A DNA stretch of 64,000 bases from Fuerstiella sp. (GTDB taxonomy: Bacteria; Planctomycetota; Planctomycetia; Planctomycetales; Planctomycetaceae). The DNA is taken from the NCBI GenBank assembly GCA_022447225.1, contig JAKVAZ010000002.1:162526-226525 (forward strand), written 5' to 3'. Below the pieces are notes generated by a model. The model was not told where the DNA came from. It saw nothing but the letters and a program-made list of their open reading frames with translations, and made no database searches. Of the stretch, positions 1 to 8,557 are shown piece after piece. The position numbers and the translations under genes were made by a program. Positions within the stretch are counted from its first letter, which is position 1, and every line of letters begins with the position of its first letter.

Positions 1-1278
1 TCGCTGAGGATTGAACTGCATGTCACGCAGTTTTTCATTTAATGACTGACACGTTCGCAGTTCCGTGTGACGTTCTTCATACAGGAATCGCGACGCACTG
101 GCGACCACGAACGGCGGTGGTTCCACGTTCCACCAGGAACGCAGAAATTCCGTCGTAAACTGATCATAGTGACCACCGCCGGTGCCGTGTACGAATAGGT
201 CAGCGAACAGCAGACGCAGGAAGCCGGTGATCATTGCGCCTCGAGGAATTAGCTGAATTCCCTGCCGCAGCAGATTTTTCAGAACTTCTACGGAACCACC
301 CGGCGGGAAAGTTTCAACAGACCTGCCATCGGCAAACAGAGTCATCGCGCCCCGAATTCTACGAACTACTGCCCGATGGCGAGTCTGACTGCTGTCATCG
401 AGCACCCAGAACGGGAGTTCCGTTCCTTCCGGGTCGGACTGCAGTTCCGGAAACGGGTTGGCCTGATTTCGGATTCCGTGAGTGTTACGATAGTCGGCCA
501 GGCACCCGTTATAGGCCTGGGCGAACAACTCGTGTTTTTCAAGGATACTTGCCGTCAGTTCCAGCACTTCCGGGAAAACACAAATCTCAGACAAGGGCAG
601 TTCGAGAAGTCTGCATCCCATTCCTTGTGACCAGCGTACGATTGTGTTTGCTTCAGCGGCTTTTACGTCGATTTTTGCCAGCCGGCAATAGTCCGCTGAG
701 ATATCGCAAAACTGTGTTTGAGTGCCTGATGTTGCGGTCGACTTCAGTTCCGCGGTGACGAGCTGTGTTTGCTGTGCAATCTGTTCTGCAGGCAGGAGTT
801 CTACCGACCTGTACAGACCTGTCGAAGACGCGAATGTCGCTGAAGTCAGTACCAGTTGATTTGATTCTGACTGCCTGGTGTCAGGAACTGTCTGTGGATA
901 CCGGAACATTCCCGGGTCACCTGTATCGGTATCGATCGTGACAGACACACCAATTGCTGATCCGTCGGCCACCTGTTCCGTACACTCATATTTGAACGTG
1001 ATGCCACTGTGAAAAATGATGGGCTGATGGCCTGTCATGATGATCGGCCGAATTTGGGAGTCACTCCCGAAAATCCTGTTCTCCGGAACGTTCACACCGG
1101 CTGACTGAGCGGCGTTACGGAGTCGCAATACGTACTGTTCGGCTGCTTCGGTGAGTCGTCGACGGGCCGTACGGCGCTGATGTGCCAAATGGCTGTTCGA
1201 ATCGAACGGATGACGGGGTATGAGAACATCGGACCATTCTGTGACATCCGGGCTGGTAACGATGTCTGTCCAGTGCAC
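1..1278 (-). CDS. Conserved hypothetical protein with TGHQ motif, C-terminus cut by window edge
   Basis: A reading frame without stops runs from a stop at 1341-1339 leftward past position 1, so the gene is truncated at its 3' end by the window edge. No in-frame ATG lies near the 5' end. The GTG at 1278-1276 is the best start, 84 bases after the stop of the pseudouridine synthase on the same strand, although no clear Shine-Dalgarno is seen. Visible motifs are IIMTGHQPIIFHSG near residue 75 and ADLFVHGTGGGHYDQF near residue 375. The TGHQP motif recalls the TGQQ motif of BshC-type bacillithiol ligases, but the resemblance is short and I cannot assign an activity. I believe similar proteins occur in other planctomycetes. 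No signal peptide or membrane segment is visible, so it is probably cytoplasmic. Confidence 0.7.
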   Translation of the reverse strand, partial: MHWTDIVTSPDVTEWSDVLIPRHPFDSNSHLAHQRRTARRRLTEAAEQYVLRLRNAAQSAGVNVPENRIFGSDSQIRPIIMTGHQPIIFHSGITFKYECTEQVADGSAIGVSVTIDTDTGDPGMFRYPQTVPDTRQSESNQLVLTSATFASSTGLYRSVELLPAEQIAQQTQLVTAELKSTATSGTQTQFCDISADYCRLAKIDVKAAEANTIVRWSQGMGCRLLELPLSEICVFPEVLELTASILEKHELFAQAYNGCLADYRNTHGIRNQANPFPELQSDPEGTELPFWVLDDSSQTRHRAVVRRIRGAMTLFADGRSVETFPPGGSVEVLKNLLRQGIQLIPRGAMITGFLRLLFADLFVHGTGGGHYDQFTTEFLRSWWNVEPPPFVVASASRFLYEERHTELRTCQSLNEKLRDMQFNPQR

Positions 1279-1362
1279 TTGTTCGATTTTCGTTGTTCGA
1301 CGGGAAAGGGATGGTGATTTCAGTACAGTTGAGGCAGCTCAGCAACAGCTTAGCGAACTGCG

Positions 1363-2280
1363 TCAGTCCTTTGGATGTGACCGGTGACGTACAGAACCGC
1401 GTTTTGTCGAAGTGGCTTTACCAGTTTTACGGGGACCACCTTGGTGACGACTGTTGGCGTTGCGGTTTGGATTCCTGTTTGTGGACCGTTCATTCGGACG
1501 TCCTGACACGAAATCATGCAGTTCACGGACTTCGGCGGACCGCAGTTCCCGACACTGACCGGGCTTCAGGCGACCAATTCGCAGTGGACCAAATGCGACT
1601 CGCTGCAGTTGAATGACTTTATGTCCGCACCGGGCCAGCATGCGGCGAACTTCACGGTTCTTTCCTTCCCGAAGCTGAATCTCAAGAAACGCACTGTGTC
1701 CCCGACGTTTGAGGAATCGAACTTCGCGAAATCGAAAAATGCCGTCCGAAAAGTGCATTCCTTTACGGAGTTCTGTCAGTGTTTCCTGAGTTGGTACACC
1801 AGCCACCTGCGCCCGATATTCTCTGACGACTTCATAACGCGGGTGAGCCATATGTTCGGCCAAATTCCCGTCATTTGTCAGCAGGAGTAAACCTTCCGTA
1901 TGTTCATCGAGTCGCCCGACAGTGAACAGTCGGTCAGCATCACCTGGAACGAGATCGATTGCCCGGGGGCGTCCGGATGGATCACGATTCGTGCACAGAA
2001 CACCCTTTGGCTTGTTCAGCAGATAGTACTTCGGCTTTGGCAGATGCAGACGTTCTCCATCCATCAGAACAATATCCGTAGCCGGATCAACGGTATGCGC
2101 GGGGTCTGTCACTGTTTGGCTGTTAACCGTCACGCGACCCTCACGGATATAGCTTTCACATTTCCGGCGGGAATCAATGCCTGCAGTTGCAATGAATTTT
2201 TGCAGACGTTGTCCACCGCCGGAAGCTGCAGTCATGGATCGCTGGCGGGAGCGATGTTTTGACGGCGTGCGGCGCGGCAT
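1363..2280 (-). CDS. rluB: RNA pseudouridine synthase, RluB/RsuA family
   Basis: This enzyme converts a specific uridine to pseudouridine, in rRNA by family precedent (RluB acts on 23S rRNA). An S4 RNA-binding domain spans about residues 24-82 (QRLQKFIATAGIDSRRK). The catalytic domain follows and has the family motif GRLDEHTEGLLLLTNDG at 122-138, where Asp125 is the expected nucleophile, and a later EGKNREVRRM motif. The C-terminal 40 or so residues are a basic Arg/Asn/Lys-rich tail. I place the start at the ATG at 2280-2278, 10 bases after an AGGGA sequence. A longer frame reaches 2367 but its extra residues look uncoded. The protein has 305 residues, typical for the family plus tail. RluB rather than RluE or RsuA is an inference; the substrate site cannot be read from sequence. 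Confidence 0.88.
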   Translation of the reverse strand: MPRRTPSKHRSRQRSMTAASGGGQRLQKFIATAGIDSRRKCESYIREGRVTVNSQTVTDPAHTVDPATDIVLMDGERLHLPKPKYYLLNKPKGVLCTNRDPSGRPRAIDLVPGDADRLFTVGRLDEHTEGLLLLTNDGNLAEHMAHPRYEVVREYRAQVAGVPTQETLTELRKGMHFSDGIFRFREVRFLKRRGHSAFLEIQLREGKNREVRRMLARCGHKVIQLQRVAFGPLRIGRLKPGQCRELRSAEVRELHDFVSGRPNERSTNRNPNRNANSRHQGGPRKTGKATSTKRGSVRHRSHPKD

Positions 2281-2985
2281 AGCAGGCGTCCCTGAAACGT
2301 GGGGATTCTGTGGGTGACGGGAACAGCAAGGAATTGTACCGTTGCCAAACGCTGTGATCGCCAGCAATCATTGAAATTCGTTGTCGAATACTTTTCCTGT
2401 TTTACAGTCACCGGTACAGATACATCCGGACACGACTGATATGTCATGAAGTTTCTGTTTTCACAGACAGAACGGTGTAATTGGCACAGCGTGTTGATCA
2501 GATCCTGGCGTTCGAATGACTAAATTCGATCTTATCAGTGTTGACGCACGACCGGGACAGCGAACGGAGTCCGGAATACTTCCCGGTCAGTGGATGCAAA
2601 TCCTGTCAGTCGAAAAACCAGGACAGGAGCGGTGACGATGGGGGTATTCCTGAAGAGACTGACCGTTTGAACTTTACACCGGATCGAGTCAGGCCGGTTT
2701 TGATTTTGCGACCCTGCTAATCGTTACAGTCTGACCCGGACAAACCGTTTCGGTGCTACAAACCGGCAGAGACCGACCAAAGGTACGTTGCTGAACAGCA
2801 AATTTTGCAGGAATTCAGCATCAAATGTCGAAGTACCGACTTAGAGTCCATGCGACAGACGGAATGTGTCCGCATTTGGACATTGCGTTATTTGGCAAGG
2901 CTTGCCCCTGCCCCTGCCCCTTTGCCTCGGGCTCGAATGGACGGGCGGCAATCGTTCAAGATGAAAGATTGACCGGAGACTTACA
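2281..2985. other. Intergenic region between rluB and csrA
   Basis: About 700 bases between divergent genes. Open frames here have no protein-like composition. The only structure I see is a triple GCCCCT hexamer at 2904-2921 and the csrA ribosome-binding site at its right end. It must hold the promoters of both genes, but I cannot place them with confidence. Confidence 0.5.
2904..2921. repeat. Three tandem copies of the hexamer GCCCCT
   Basis: Three perfect copies in a row, ending 64 bases upstream of the csrA start codon. Such a short array can change length by slippage. In the csrA transcript or promoter this would shift spacing by six bases per copy. No function is demonstrated. Confidence 0.7.
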
Positions 2986-3171
2986 ATGCTTGTACTCAGC
3001 AGAAAAAAAGACGAGAAAATCGTCATTGGTGAAAACATCACACTCATGGTGATTGAGATCCGTGGGGACAAAGTTCGACTTGGAATTGACGCTCCTCGTG
3101 ACGTTGCTGTTCACCGTGAAGAAGTCTTCGACGCGATCAGGCGTGAGTCAGAACAGAAACAGGCAGACTGA
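2986..3171 (+). CDS. csrA: Carbon storage regulator CsrA (RNA-binding translational regulator)
   Basis: A 61-residue protein with the complete CsrA fold signature: MLVLSRKKDEKIVIG at the N-terminus, the central IRGDKVRLGIDAPRDVAVHR stretch, and a charged C-terminal helix. CsrA dimers bind GGA motifs in mRNA leaders and repress or stabilise the transcripts. Arg44 (in VHREEV) is the conserved RNA-contact residue of the family by position. A GGAG sequence lies about 8 bases upstream of the ATG. The gene stands alone: no fliW or flagellar gene is adjacent, although csrA often sits next to them in other phyla. It is followed by a 124-base gap and the convergent MMPL exporter gene. Confidence 0.96.
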   Translation: MLVLSRKKDEKIVIGENITLMVIEIRGDKVRLGIDAPRDVAVHREEVFDAIRRESEQKQAD

Positions 3172-3295
3172 TTTTGCGACAGACCCACATTGACTGCGGG
3201 ATGCAGCCGTATGTTGCTTTTACTGTGATCCTGCGTCCGGCTTCCGATCTGCTGAACCTTCAACGGTCGTTTTTGGTTGACACAAACCGCCTCTG

Positions 3296-5698
3296 TCATG
3301 TTTCCGAGGTGGCGACGGCCTCTGACTGGTAACCTGCGAGACGGCTAAAGACTCCCAGCCGTCCCTGAGCCAGCAGAATTAGAAAAGACGGGACCATCAC
3401 CGGCCGTACAAGAAATGTATCCAGCAGCACCCCGGTGGCCAGAGCAAACCCAAGCTGGTCCATCCCCACAAGGCTGCCGGCCAGAAGTGATGCGAATGTC
3501 CCTGCCATAATGATGCCGCAGCTGCTGATGATGCTGCCGGTCTTCTGCAGAGCGACAGTAATGCCCTGGATGTTACCGTACGTGGCAGTTTCTTCCTGAA
3601 TCCGCGTCATGAGGAAGATGTTATAGTCCTCACCAACGGCGATCAGAATCGTGAACAGGAACAGCGGTACTTTCCAGTCGAGCCCTGCGAAAGTGTCAGG
3701 TTCCATTGCCCAGAACACCATGAATGTGAATCCGAGTGTTGCGAGGTAACTCAGAAACACGGTAAACATCAGATAGCTGCACACGCCGGGACGTTTGAGC
3801 AGTACGACCAGAATAAGAAACACACCCAGCATCACGAGTGAATCGATGCGAATCTGGTCCCGGTCGGTAACCTCTTTAAGATCACTTAGACTTGGTGTTG
3901 CTCCCAGGAATGATAATTTCGCGTCCCGAATCTCCTCCGGGAGATACTGTGCGAATCGATCCTGCAGTTCACGGAATTCTTCGATGCTGTCGCGGTCAAA
4001 CGGATCCGAATGCAGGATCAGTTCGAGGCGGGTGATCGAACGATCGGACCTGCTGGCAAATAATCTGCGGCCAAGTGTTTTAGCCGTGATTCTGGCCATC
4101 GGACTCTCCAGCGGTCGCTGACCGGCCGGATGTGTCATCGAACGGACTGTATGCAGACCCAGTGTTTCCCTGGCGTTCACCAGATTCTCAGTTAACTCAC
4201 GAACAATCCGGTTTCCTTTGATGCTTCCGGCTGCATAAAAATCAACATTTTCCGCTTTGACCAGTACATTCAGCATACCGCTTTCACCAGCCGGGAAATG
4301 TTTGGTGAGTGCTCGGGCCCCCTGGACTGACGGGGATGAATCAGGTAACTCCGTCAGCAGTCCGTAGCTCAAATGGCCGAACCACGCGATACCGGCTGCT
4401 GCAAACGGCAACAGCAACAGGATACTGCCTGCCAGGAAGGTCAGTGGTCTTAGTGTGAGCAATTGCCCGATTCGACCCCAGCCTCGCTGAATCAGGTTAG
4501 CCTGTGCAATCCGGGTTGGCATATCTGACCGTGCGATCCACCCTGTGGGACCGGTCAGAGACTGCCTCGCGACATTGGGCCAGAACGCCCAACGTCCTAA
4601 CAATCGCAACAACGCAGGTGTGAGTGTCAGCGATGCAGTCAGACAAATTGCCAGTCCAAATGTAACTGCGATTCCGGCCTGTCGAAATTTTCCGAATTCA
4701 GCAAACACCATCATCCCGATGCCGCACATGACCGTACCTGCACTGGCAGTGAGAGCGGCTCCGACACGTTCGAGTGTCCGTGCGACTGCTTCTTCAATCG
4801 TAGCCCCGGTGTGAAGTTCTTCACGATAGCGAGCAATCAGGAACAGACAGTAGTCGACACCGGCACCGTATAAGATCACGGTGACGTAAGTTTCAATTCC
4901 ATTGAACAGCGTGATCCAGTTCTCTCCGGCTGCTGTGGCCAGCAGCGACAGTGATGTCACCGTCGCTGTCACGACTGTTACCAGTGGAATGAAAGCGAGC
5001 AGCGGAGCGCGGTAGATGATAATCAGCAGGACCACAACCAGAATCACAGTCCATTTTTCCGTGGAACGTGCACTCAGTTTGGATTCTCGCATCATATCGC
5101 GGCCAAAGGTGGCTGAGCCGCTGAAGGAAATGTCGAGACCCGCCGGAATTTCTCCACTTGTCCGGTGTGGTGTGCGACGAATATCTTCCAGCATCGATTC
5201 GACGCTGGCGATCAGAACGGCATTGTCCTGATCAAGGAACTCTGTAGCGAGCTGAAGGACGATCAAGGTTGCCTGTTGATCTTCACTGATGAACAGACTT
5301 CCCGTGCCCCGTGTCCCGAACCAGTGCAGACGTGATACTTTATGTTCGGTATCATCGTCGTGTGAGTCCTTTCCTGGACTTAGTTCAGCCACTTCGCGAA
5401 GTTTGGGAATCAGTGTCTCACGAATAAACTCTTTGTCTGAGTCTTTGAGACCGGCCGCTGATGTTTCCCGTCGCACAACCAGAACAACGTTGCTGGAAAG
5501 CGTATCATCGAATGCAGCTGCAAACTGTTCTTCAGCTACGAGGCTGGGAGATCCGGGAGGCAGGAATGCAAATTCCCCGTTTTCTGCAACTTCGTTCCAC
5601 TCAGGGGCCAGCATGAGCGAACCGACGAGCAGTACGATCCAGATTGGGACCACGAACCCGGCGTGGCGTGATGAAAGTCGCCCCAGAAACTGAAACAT
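3296..5698 (-). CDS. MMPL/RND-superfamily transporter
   Basis: A predicted inner-membrane exporter driven by the proton gradient. It has the duplicated MMPL architecture: one membrane helix near the N-terminus (FVVPIWIVLLVGSLML), a large periplasmic loop, a five-helix bundle, a second periplasmic loop and a second bundle. The first half carries YGAGVDYCLFLIARYREEL and the second IAVGEDYNIFLMTRIQEE, both with the Asp-Tyr pair typical of MMPL proton relays. I use the ATG at 5698-5696, giving 800 residues; the longer frame starts at a TTG at 5770 and adds 24 basic residues before the first helix. The cargo is unknown. Relatives move hopanoids, lipids or drugs, but nothing here points to a substrate. 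The gene converges on csrA. Confidence 0.88.
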   Translation of the reverse strand: MFQFLGRLSSRHAGFVVPIWIVLLVGSLMLAPEWNEVAENGEFAFLPPGSPSLVAEEQFAAAFDDTLSSNVVLVVRRETSAAGLKDSDKEFIRETLIPKLREVAELSPGKDSHDDDTEHKVSRLHWFGTRGTGSLFISEDQQATLIVLQLATEFLDQDNAVLIASVESMLEDIRRTPHRTSGEIPAGLDISFSGSATFGRDMMRESKLSARSTEKWTVILVVVLLIIIYRAPLLAFIPLVTVVTATVTSLSLLATAAGENWITLFNGIETYVTVILYGAGVDYCLFLIARYREELHTGATIEEAVARTLERVGAALTASAGTVMCGIGMMVFAEFGKFRQAGIAVTFGLAICLTASLTLTPALLRLLGRWAFWPNVARQSLTGPTGWIARSDMPTRIAQANLIQRGWGRIGQLLTLRPLTFLAGSILLLLPFAAAGIAWFGHLSYGLLTELPDSSPSVQGARALTKHFPAGESGMLNVLVKAENVDFYAAGSIKGNRIVRELTENLVNARETLGLHTVRSMTHPAGQRPLESPMARITAKTLGRRLFASRSDRSITRLELILHSDPFDRDSIEEFRELQDRFAQYLPEEIRDAKLSFLGATPSLSDLKEVTDRDQIRIDSLVMLGVFLILVVLLKRPGVCSYLMFTVFLSYLATLGFTFMVFWAMEPDTFAGLDWKVPLFLFTILIAVGEDYNIFLMTRIQEETATYGNIQGITVALQKTGSIISSCGIIMAGTFASLLAGSLVGMDQLGFALATGVLLDTFLVRPVMVPSFLILLAQGRLGVFSRLAGYQSEAVATSET

Positions 5699-6016
5699 AA
5701 ATCGGCGAATGCGACGATAAAAAGTGACAGGGCAACCCGAATTCCCGCGTTTGCTTACCCTGGTGGTCAAAGTGACGGGTTTGCGACACTATCCACCCCG
5801 CCGTGTGAAATCAACGCTGAACACCAGCTTCGACGGTATCGAACCAAACGGTATCGCAGACACCGTACTAATCTGCCCAAAAAGTCCGGACCACTGTCAG
5901 GGCAGGCATACCGGTTTTCCTCGTGGATACATTGTTCAGAACAGTCGGTGGTTCTTGCGACGGTGTTCAGGACTCGTAAAAAAAGTAGTGCACCGTTGCT
6001 TGACGAAGTTTGCTCC
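5699..6016. other. Intergenic region upstream of the MMPL gene
   Basis: About 320 bases between two minus-strand genes. I see no credible gene, hairpin terminator or RNA here. It probably contains the MMPL promoter. Confidence 0.45.
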
Positions 6017-6736
6017 TTAGGTGCCGCTGCCGACATCGTCTCCGGATCCGTACGGGTAAAACATACGGCCGATTTCATCGCTGATCCGCAGCAGATACTC
6101 CGAACGAAAGCTGTCATAACTGATTTCTGAAGCTGATCGAGGAGTTAATCGAGGAAATTCTGACATTAATTCATGATGGAAGATCCTCTGACCTTCTCCG
6201 TCAGCCTGCATCTCATAAACGCTCACGGTTGCTTCCGCGCGTCCTCTAAATAAGTGTCGGCTGTCGTGTTCGTACAGAGAGAAATCGCTGAGGTCGATAT
6301 AGACCACGAATGTCGTATCGAACTGAGCGCCCACTTCATCGGGAGTGTCCCAGTCTGGGTTTTCTTCCAGCCAGACTCGCACGGCTTCAGAATTGACGAC
6401 AGCGACGTGATTTTGTTTCAGGCGGGCGGAGACTCCAACGGCAATCAGATGATCGACGCTGTCGTACTGATATCTGAGTTCGTCCGGGGCATAGCAGACG
6501 ACGGCCACTCGTACTCCGCGGTCGGTGAATGACTTGTTTGTCGCCTTTTCGAATGCGGGTTCCAGCTGAGGCGGACCGCCAAGTAGATATCCAAAGAAAA
6601 TCAGATAGTTGCACCCTGACAGACAGCTCAACATCCCGGTCAGGACAGTCAGACGCAGCAGGACCTGTATGTGGTGTCCGGGTGTCCATCGGACCATACC
6701 AGTCAGTGGGTGATTCGAAACAAAACGGGGTATCAT
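6017..6736 (-). CDS. Lipoprotein of unknown function, second of a tandem paralogous pair
   Basis: A predicted exported lipoprotein of 239 residues. The N-terminus has a hydrophobic signal ending in a lipobox LSGC with Cys42, so the mature protein should be lipid-anchored. I place the start at the ATG at 6736-6734, which has AGGA 8 bases upstream; a longer frame starts at 6799 and would overlap the upstream gene. It resembles the next gene (6774-7460). Shared stretches include AVRVWLEENPDWDTPDEVGAQFD against DVAAWYDDHGEWGDYSELAEHFD, and FRGRAEATVSVYE against LRGRSEGTVRVYE, with the same spacing to a C-terminal EFPRLTP or KFPEIHP block. The spacing of 37 bases suggests one transcript. The function is unknown; I do not recognise the family. 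Confidence 0.8.
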   Translation of the reverse strand: MIPRFVSNHPLTGMVRWTPGHHIQVLLRLTVLTGMLSCLSGCNYLIFFGYLLGGPPQLEPAFEKATNKSFTDRGVRVAVVCYAPDELRYQYDSVDHLIAVGVSARLKQNHVAVVNSEAVRVWLEENPDWDTPDEVGAQFDTTFVVYIDLSDFSLYEHDSRHLFRGRAEATVSVYEMQADGEGQRIFHHELMSEFPRLTPRSASEISYDSFRSEYLLRISDEIGRMFYPYGSGDDVGSGT

Positions 6737-6773
6737 GTTATCGATCCTGTCGTCGAACAGTTTGCACCGTGTA

Positions 6774-7460
6774 TCAAAATATCGTTTCACGTAAACCATG
6801 ATCGTGAAACAACTGACTGGTCTGCAGCGCTACCCGGTTAATAAGTTTGTTGACAAACATGTCGTCAGAACCGGATTCTCGCGGCACCGGATGAATTTCC
6901 GGAAACTTCACGCGGAGATCTCGTTCGAATGTTTTAAAGACGGGTACTGAATTCCTTCTGTCGATTTCGTAGACCCGGACAGTTCCTTCACTGCGTCCGC
7001 GAAGCAGACTGTTGCTCTCCGGTTCCAGAAAGCTGAATGTTCGAAGACTGACGTGTGCCACGTACTTTGCGTCGAAATGTTCAGCCAGTTCTGAGTAGTC
7101 ACCCCATTCACCATGGTCGTCGTACCATGCTGCCACATCATCCGGTGAAACGACCTGAATCTCACGGCGTTCCAGGTTCTGCGAAATTCGGTCCAGTAAC
7201 TCAAGCTGAACAGAGGGGAATTCAACCAGGACATGGTGTGGAGCCGTGCAAATAATCAACAGGCGGTCTTTCGATTCGCTGAGTTTTGTACCTGTGATCT
7301 GCTCAAACGACGATGGGCTTTTGGATTCACCCATGATCATTTTTCCTGCGGTGATGATTAATCCGCAGCCGCAGAGGCCTGGCAGCAGAACCGCCGCTGT
7401 CAGCAGCAGGCTGATTCTTAACAAACCAGGCTGTTTGAATCGTTCACTGTCATTCAGCAT
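6774..7460 (-). CDS. Lipoprotein of unknown function, first of a tandem paralogous pair
   Basis: A 228-residue predicted lipoprotein. A hydrophobic signal (LLRISLLLTAAVLLPGL) leads to a probable lipobox LCGC with Cys32. The mature part begins with an ESKSPSSFEQITGTKLSESKDR-like stretch and contains a Rossmann-like alternating pattern (LLIICTAPHHVLVEFPSVQLELLDRISQNL), then the WYDDHGEWGDYSELAEHFD and LLRGRSEGTVRVYE blocks shared with the downstream paralogue. Divergence is high over the signal and C-terminus and low over the central block, as expected of an old duplication. The pattern of a short sensing or binding domain in a periplasmic lipoprotein is an inference. No neighbour gives a clue to the role. 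Confidence 0.8.
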   Translation of the reverse strand: MLNDSERFKQPGLLRISLLLTAAVLLPGLCGCGLIITAGKMIMGESKSPSSFEQITGTKLSESKDRLLIICTAPHHVLVEFPSVQLELLDRISQNLERREIQVVSPDDVAAWYDDHGEWGDYSELAEHFDAKYVAHVSLRTFSFLEPESNSLLRGRSEGTVRVYEIDRRNSVPVFKTFERDLRVKFPEIHPVPRESGSDDMFVNKLINRVALQTSQLFHDHGLRETIF

Positions 7461-8176
7461 GCTGCACCACTCACACCTGCACCGTCATTCGGATTATGCT
7501 TTACAGAATGCCAGATCGAGTTAGCCAGGCCACGATCATGGTGGCCGGACAGGTTCCCGTGATGCAGGTCTTTACGAAAGACGGCTGACCGGTCAGTCCG
7601 GCCGTGATCGTTGGCAGAAACAGATTCAACGGCAGAACATCCGCCTAACCAGCCCGGCTGCAGACGATGTATGCAAAGTTTTTCGTTATTCCGCACGGTC
7701 GACATCTCCAATCCGTCAGTTTGATAAACCGACTTTCCGGAAGACTCAGCTGCTGATGAGTTGCTTTCCCCAGAGGATCCGGTTGCAGGCACACAGCGAT
7801 TCCTGCGGCAACGGATGTTGCGATCAGTCAGGTCTGTCAGCTGATAGCAGAAGGGTAAGAACACATGGGCACCTGCGCTGTCGAGACAAGTACCAGTGAC
7901 TCTGTGTCGACTCAAGACCAGAAACAGAGCCATCCGGTCCAATCAAATACAGGTGCGCCGATTGTGCCGAAGCGGTATGTGGAATTCGAACATCCCAGCA
8001 GTATCTGCCGGAAGACACCCGGGGCCGGATCCGATGGTCATCTGAATCCGGCGCGCACACATACAAATTGGTTCCTCGCCTCAAGTCACCGGTCTGCCGA
8101 TGTCGTGTTTGCTCTGCTGCGACCTGGTCTGACGCCGATTTGCTGATGTTCCGATTTCGGGGCGGCAGGTCAACAT
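7461..8176. other. Intergenic region between lipoprotein pair and cbiX
   Basis: About 715 bases with three overlapping open frames (for example 7454-7942 minus and 7865-8146 plus). Their translations are rich in Ser, Arg and His and low in hydrophobic periodicity, and none has a motif. One minus-strand frame near 7620-7500 translates to a short hydrophobic protein-like stretch ending at 7501, but a stop lies just upstream. It may be a decayed gene remnant. I support no gene here. Confidence 0.4.
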
Positions 8177-8557
8177 TTAGCTGCGGAGTGATTCACTGAT
8201 CCGTTCAGCAATGATCTGCATCATGCCATCGTGAATTCCGAACGGAGCGGTTACCCGCCATTTGATTTCGGGACTGGATTCAGCGGCTTCTGTGACAAGT
8301 TGCGGGATGTCCTGTTTCCAGTGGCGTCCCGGGGACAAAAAATACGGAAAAACGACAATCTGTGAGGCGCCTCTGGCGACACAGCGAGCGAACGCTGTAC
8401 CAATGTCCGGTTGAGCGAGTTCCATGTGTGCCGGTTCAACAATTGCATAATGATTGGTGTCAGCGAATCGTTGAGCGGCAACCAGCAGAGTCTCGTTGCT
8501 TTCTGCCCTGCGGGAACCGTGATCCACAATAATGACCCCGGTCGCCAGGTCCGTCAC
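8177..8557 (-). CDS. Short CbiX/SirB-type sirohydrochlorin chelatase
   Basis: A 126-residue single-domain chelatase of the CbiX-short/SirB class, which inserts Fe2+ or Co2+ into sirohydrochlorin for siroheme or cobalamin. The N-terminal GVIIVDHGSRRAESNE holds the active-site His of the VDHGSR motif. VEPAHMELAQPDI holds the second conserved His and Glu, and VVFPYFLSPGRHWKQDIP is the usual third block. I choose the GTG at 8557-8555: it overlaps the stop of the Nudix gene in a GTGA, and a GGGGA lies 9 bases upstream. A TTG at 8572 is a less likely longer start. The start-stop overlap implies translational coupling with the Nudix gene. Metal specificity cannot be told from the sequence. Confidence 0.85.
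   Translation of the reverse strand: MTDLATGVIIVDHGSRRAESNETLLVAAQRFADTNHYAIVEPAHMELAQPDIGTAFARCVARGASQIVVFPYFLSPGRHWKQDIPQLVTEAAESSPEIKWRVTAPFGIHDGMMQIIAERISESLRS

Noticed and set aside
234..758. 174-codon plus-strand frame
   Set aside because: It is a shadow of the minus-strand gene that continues past position 1; its translation has no protein features.
5699..5770. N-terminal extension of the MMPL gene from a TTG at 5770
   Set aside because: It adds 24 basic residues ahead of the first helix; the ATG at 5698 gives a normal MMPL start.
7454..7942. 162-codon minus-strand frame
   Set aside because: Its composition is Ser/Arg/His-rich with no motif or hydrophobic core. No Shine-Dalgarno is seen. 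It overlaps the start of the lipoprotein gene.
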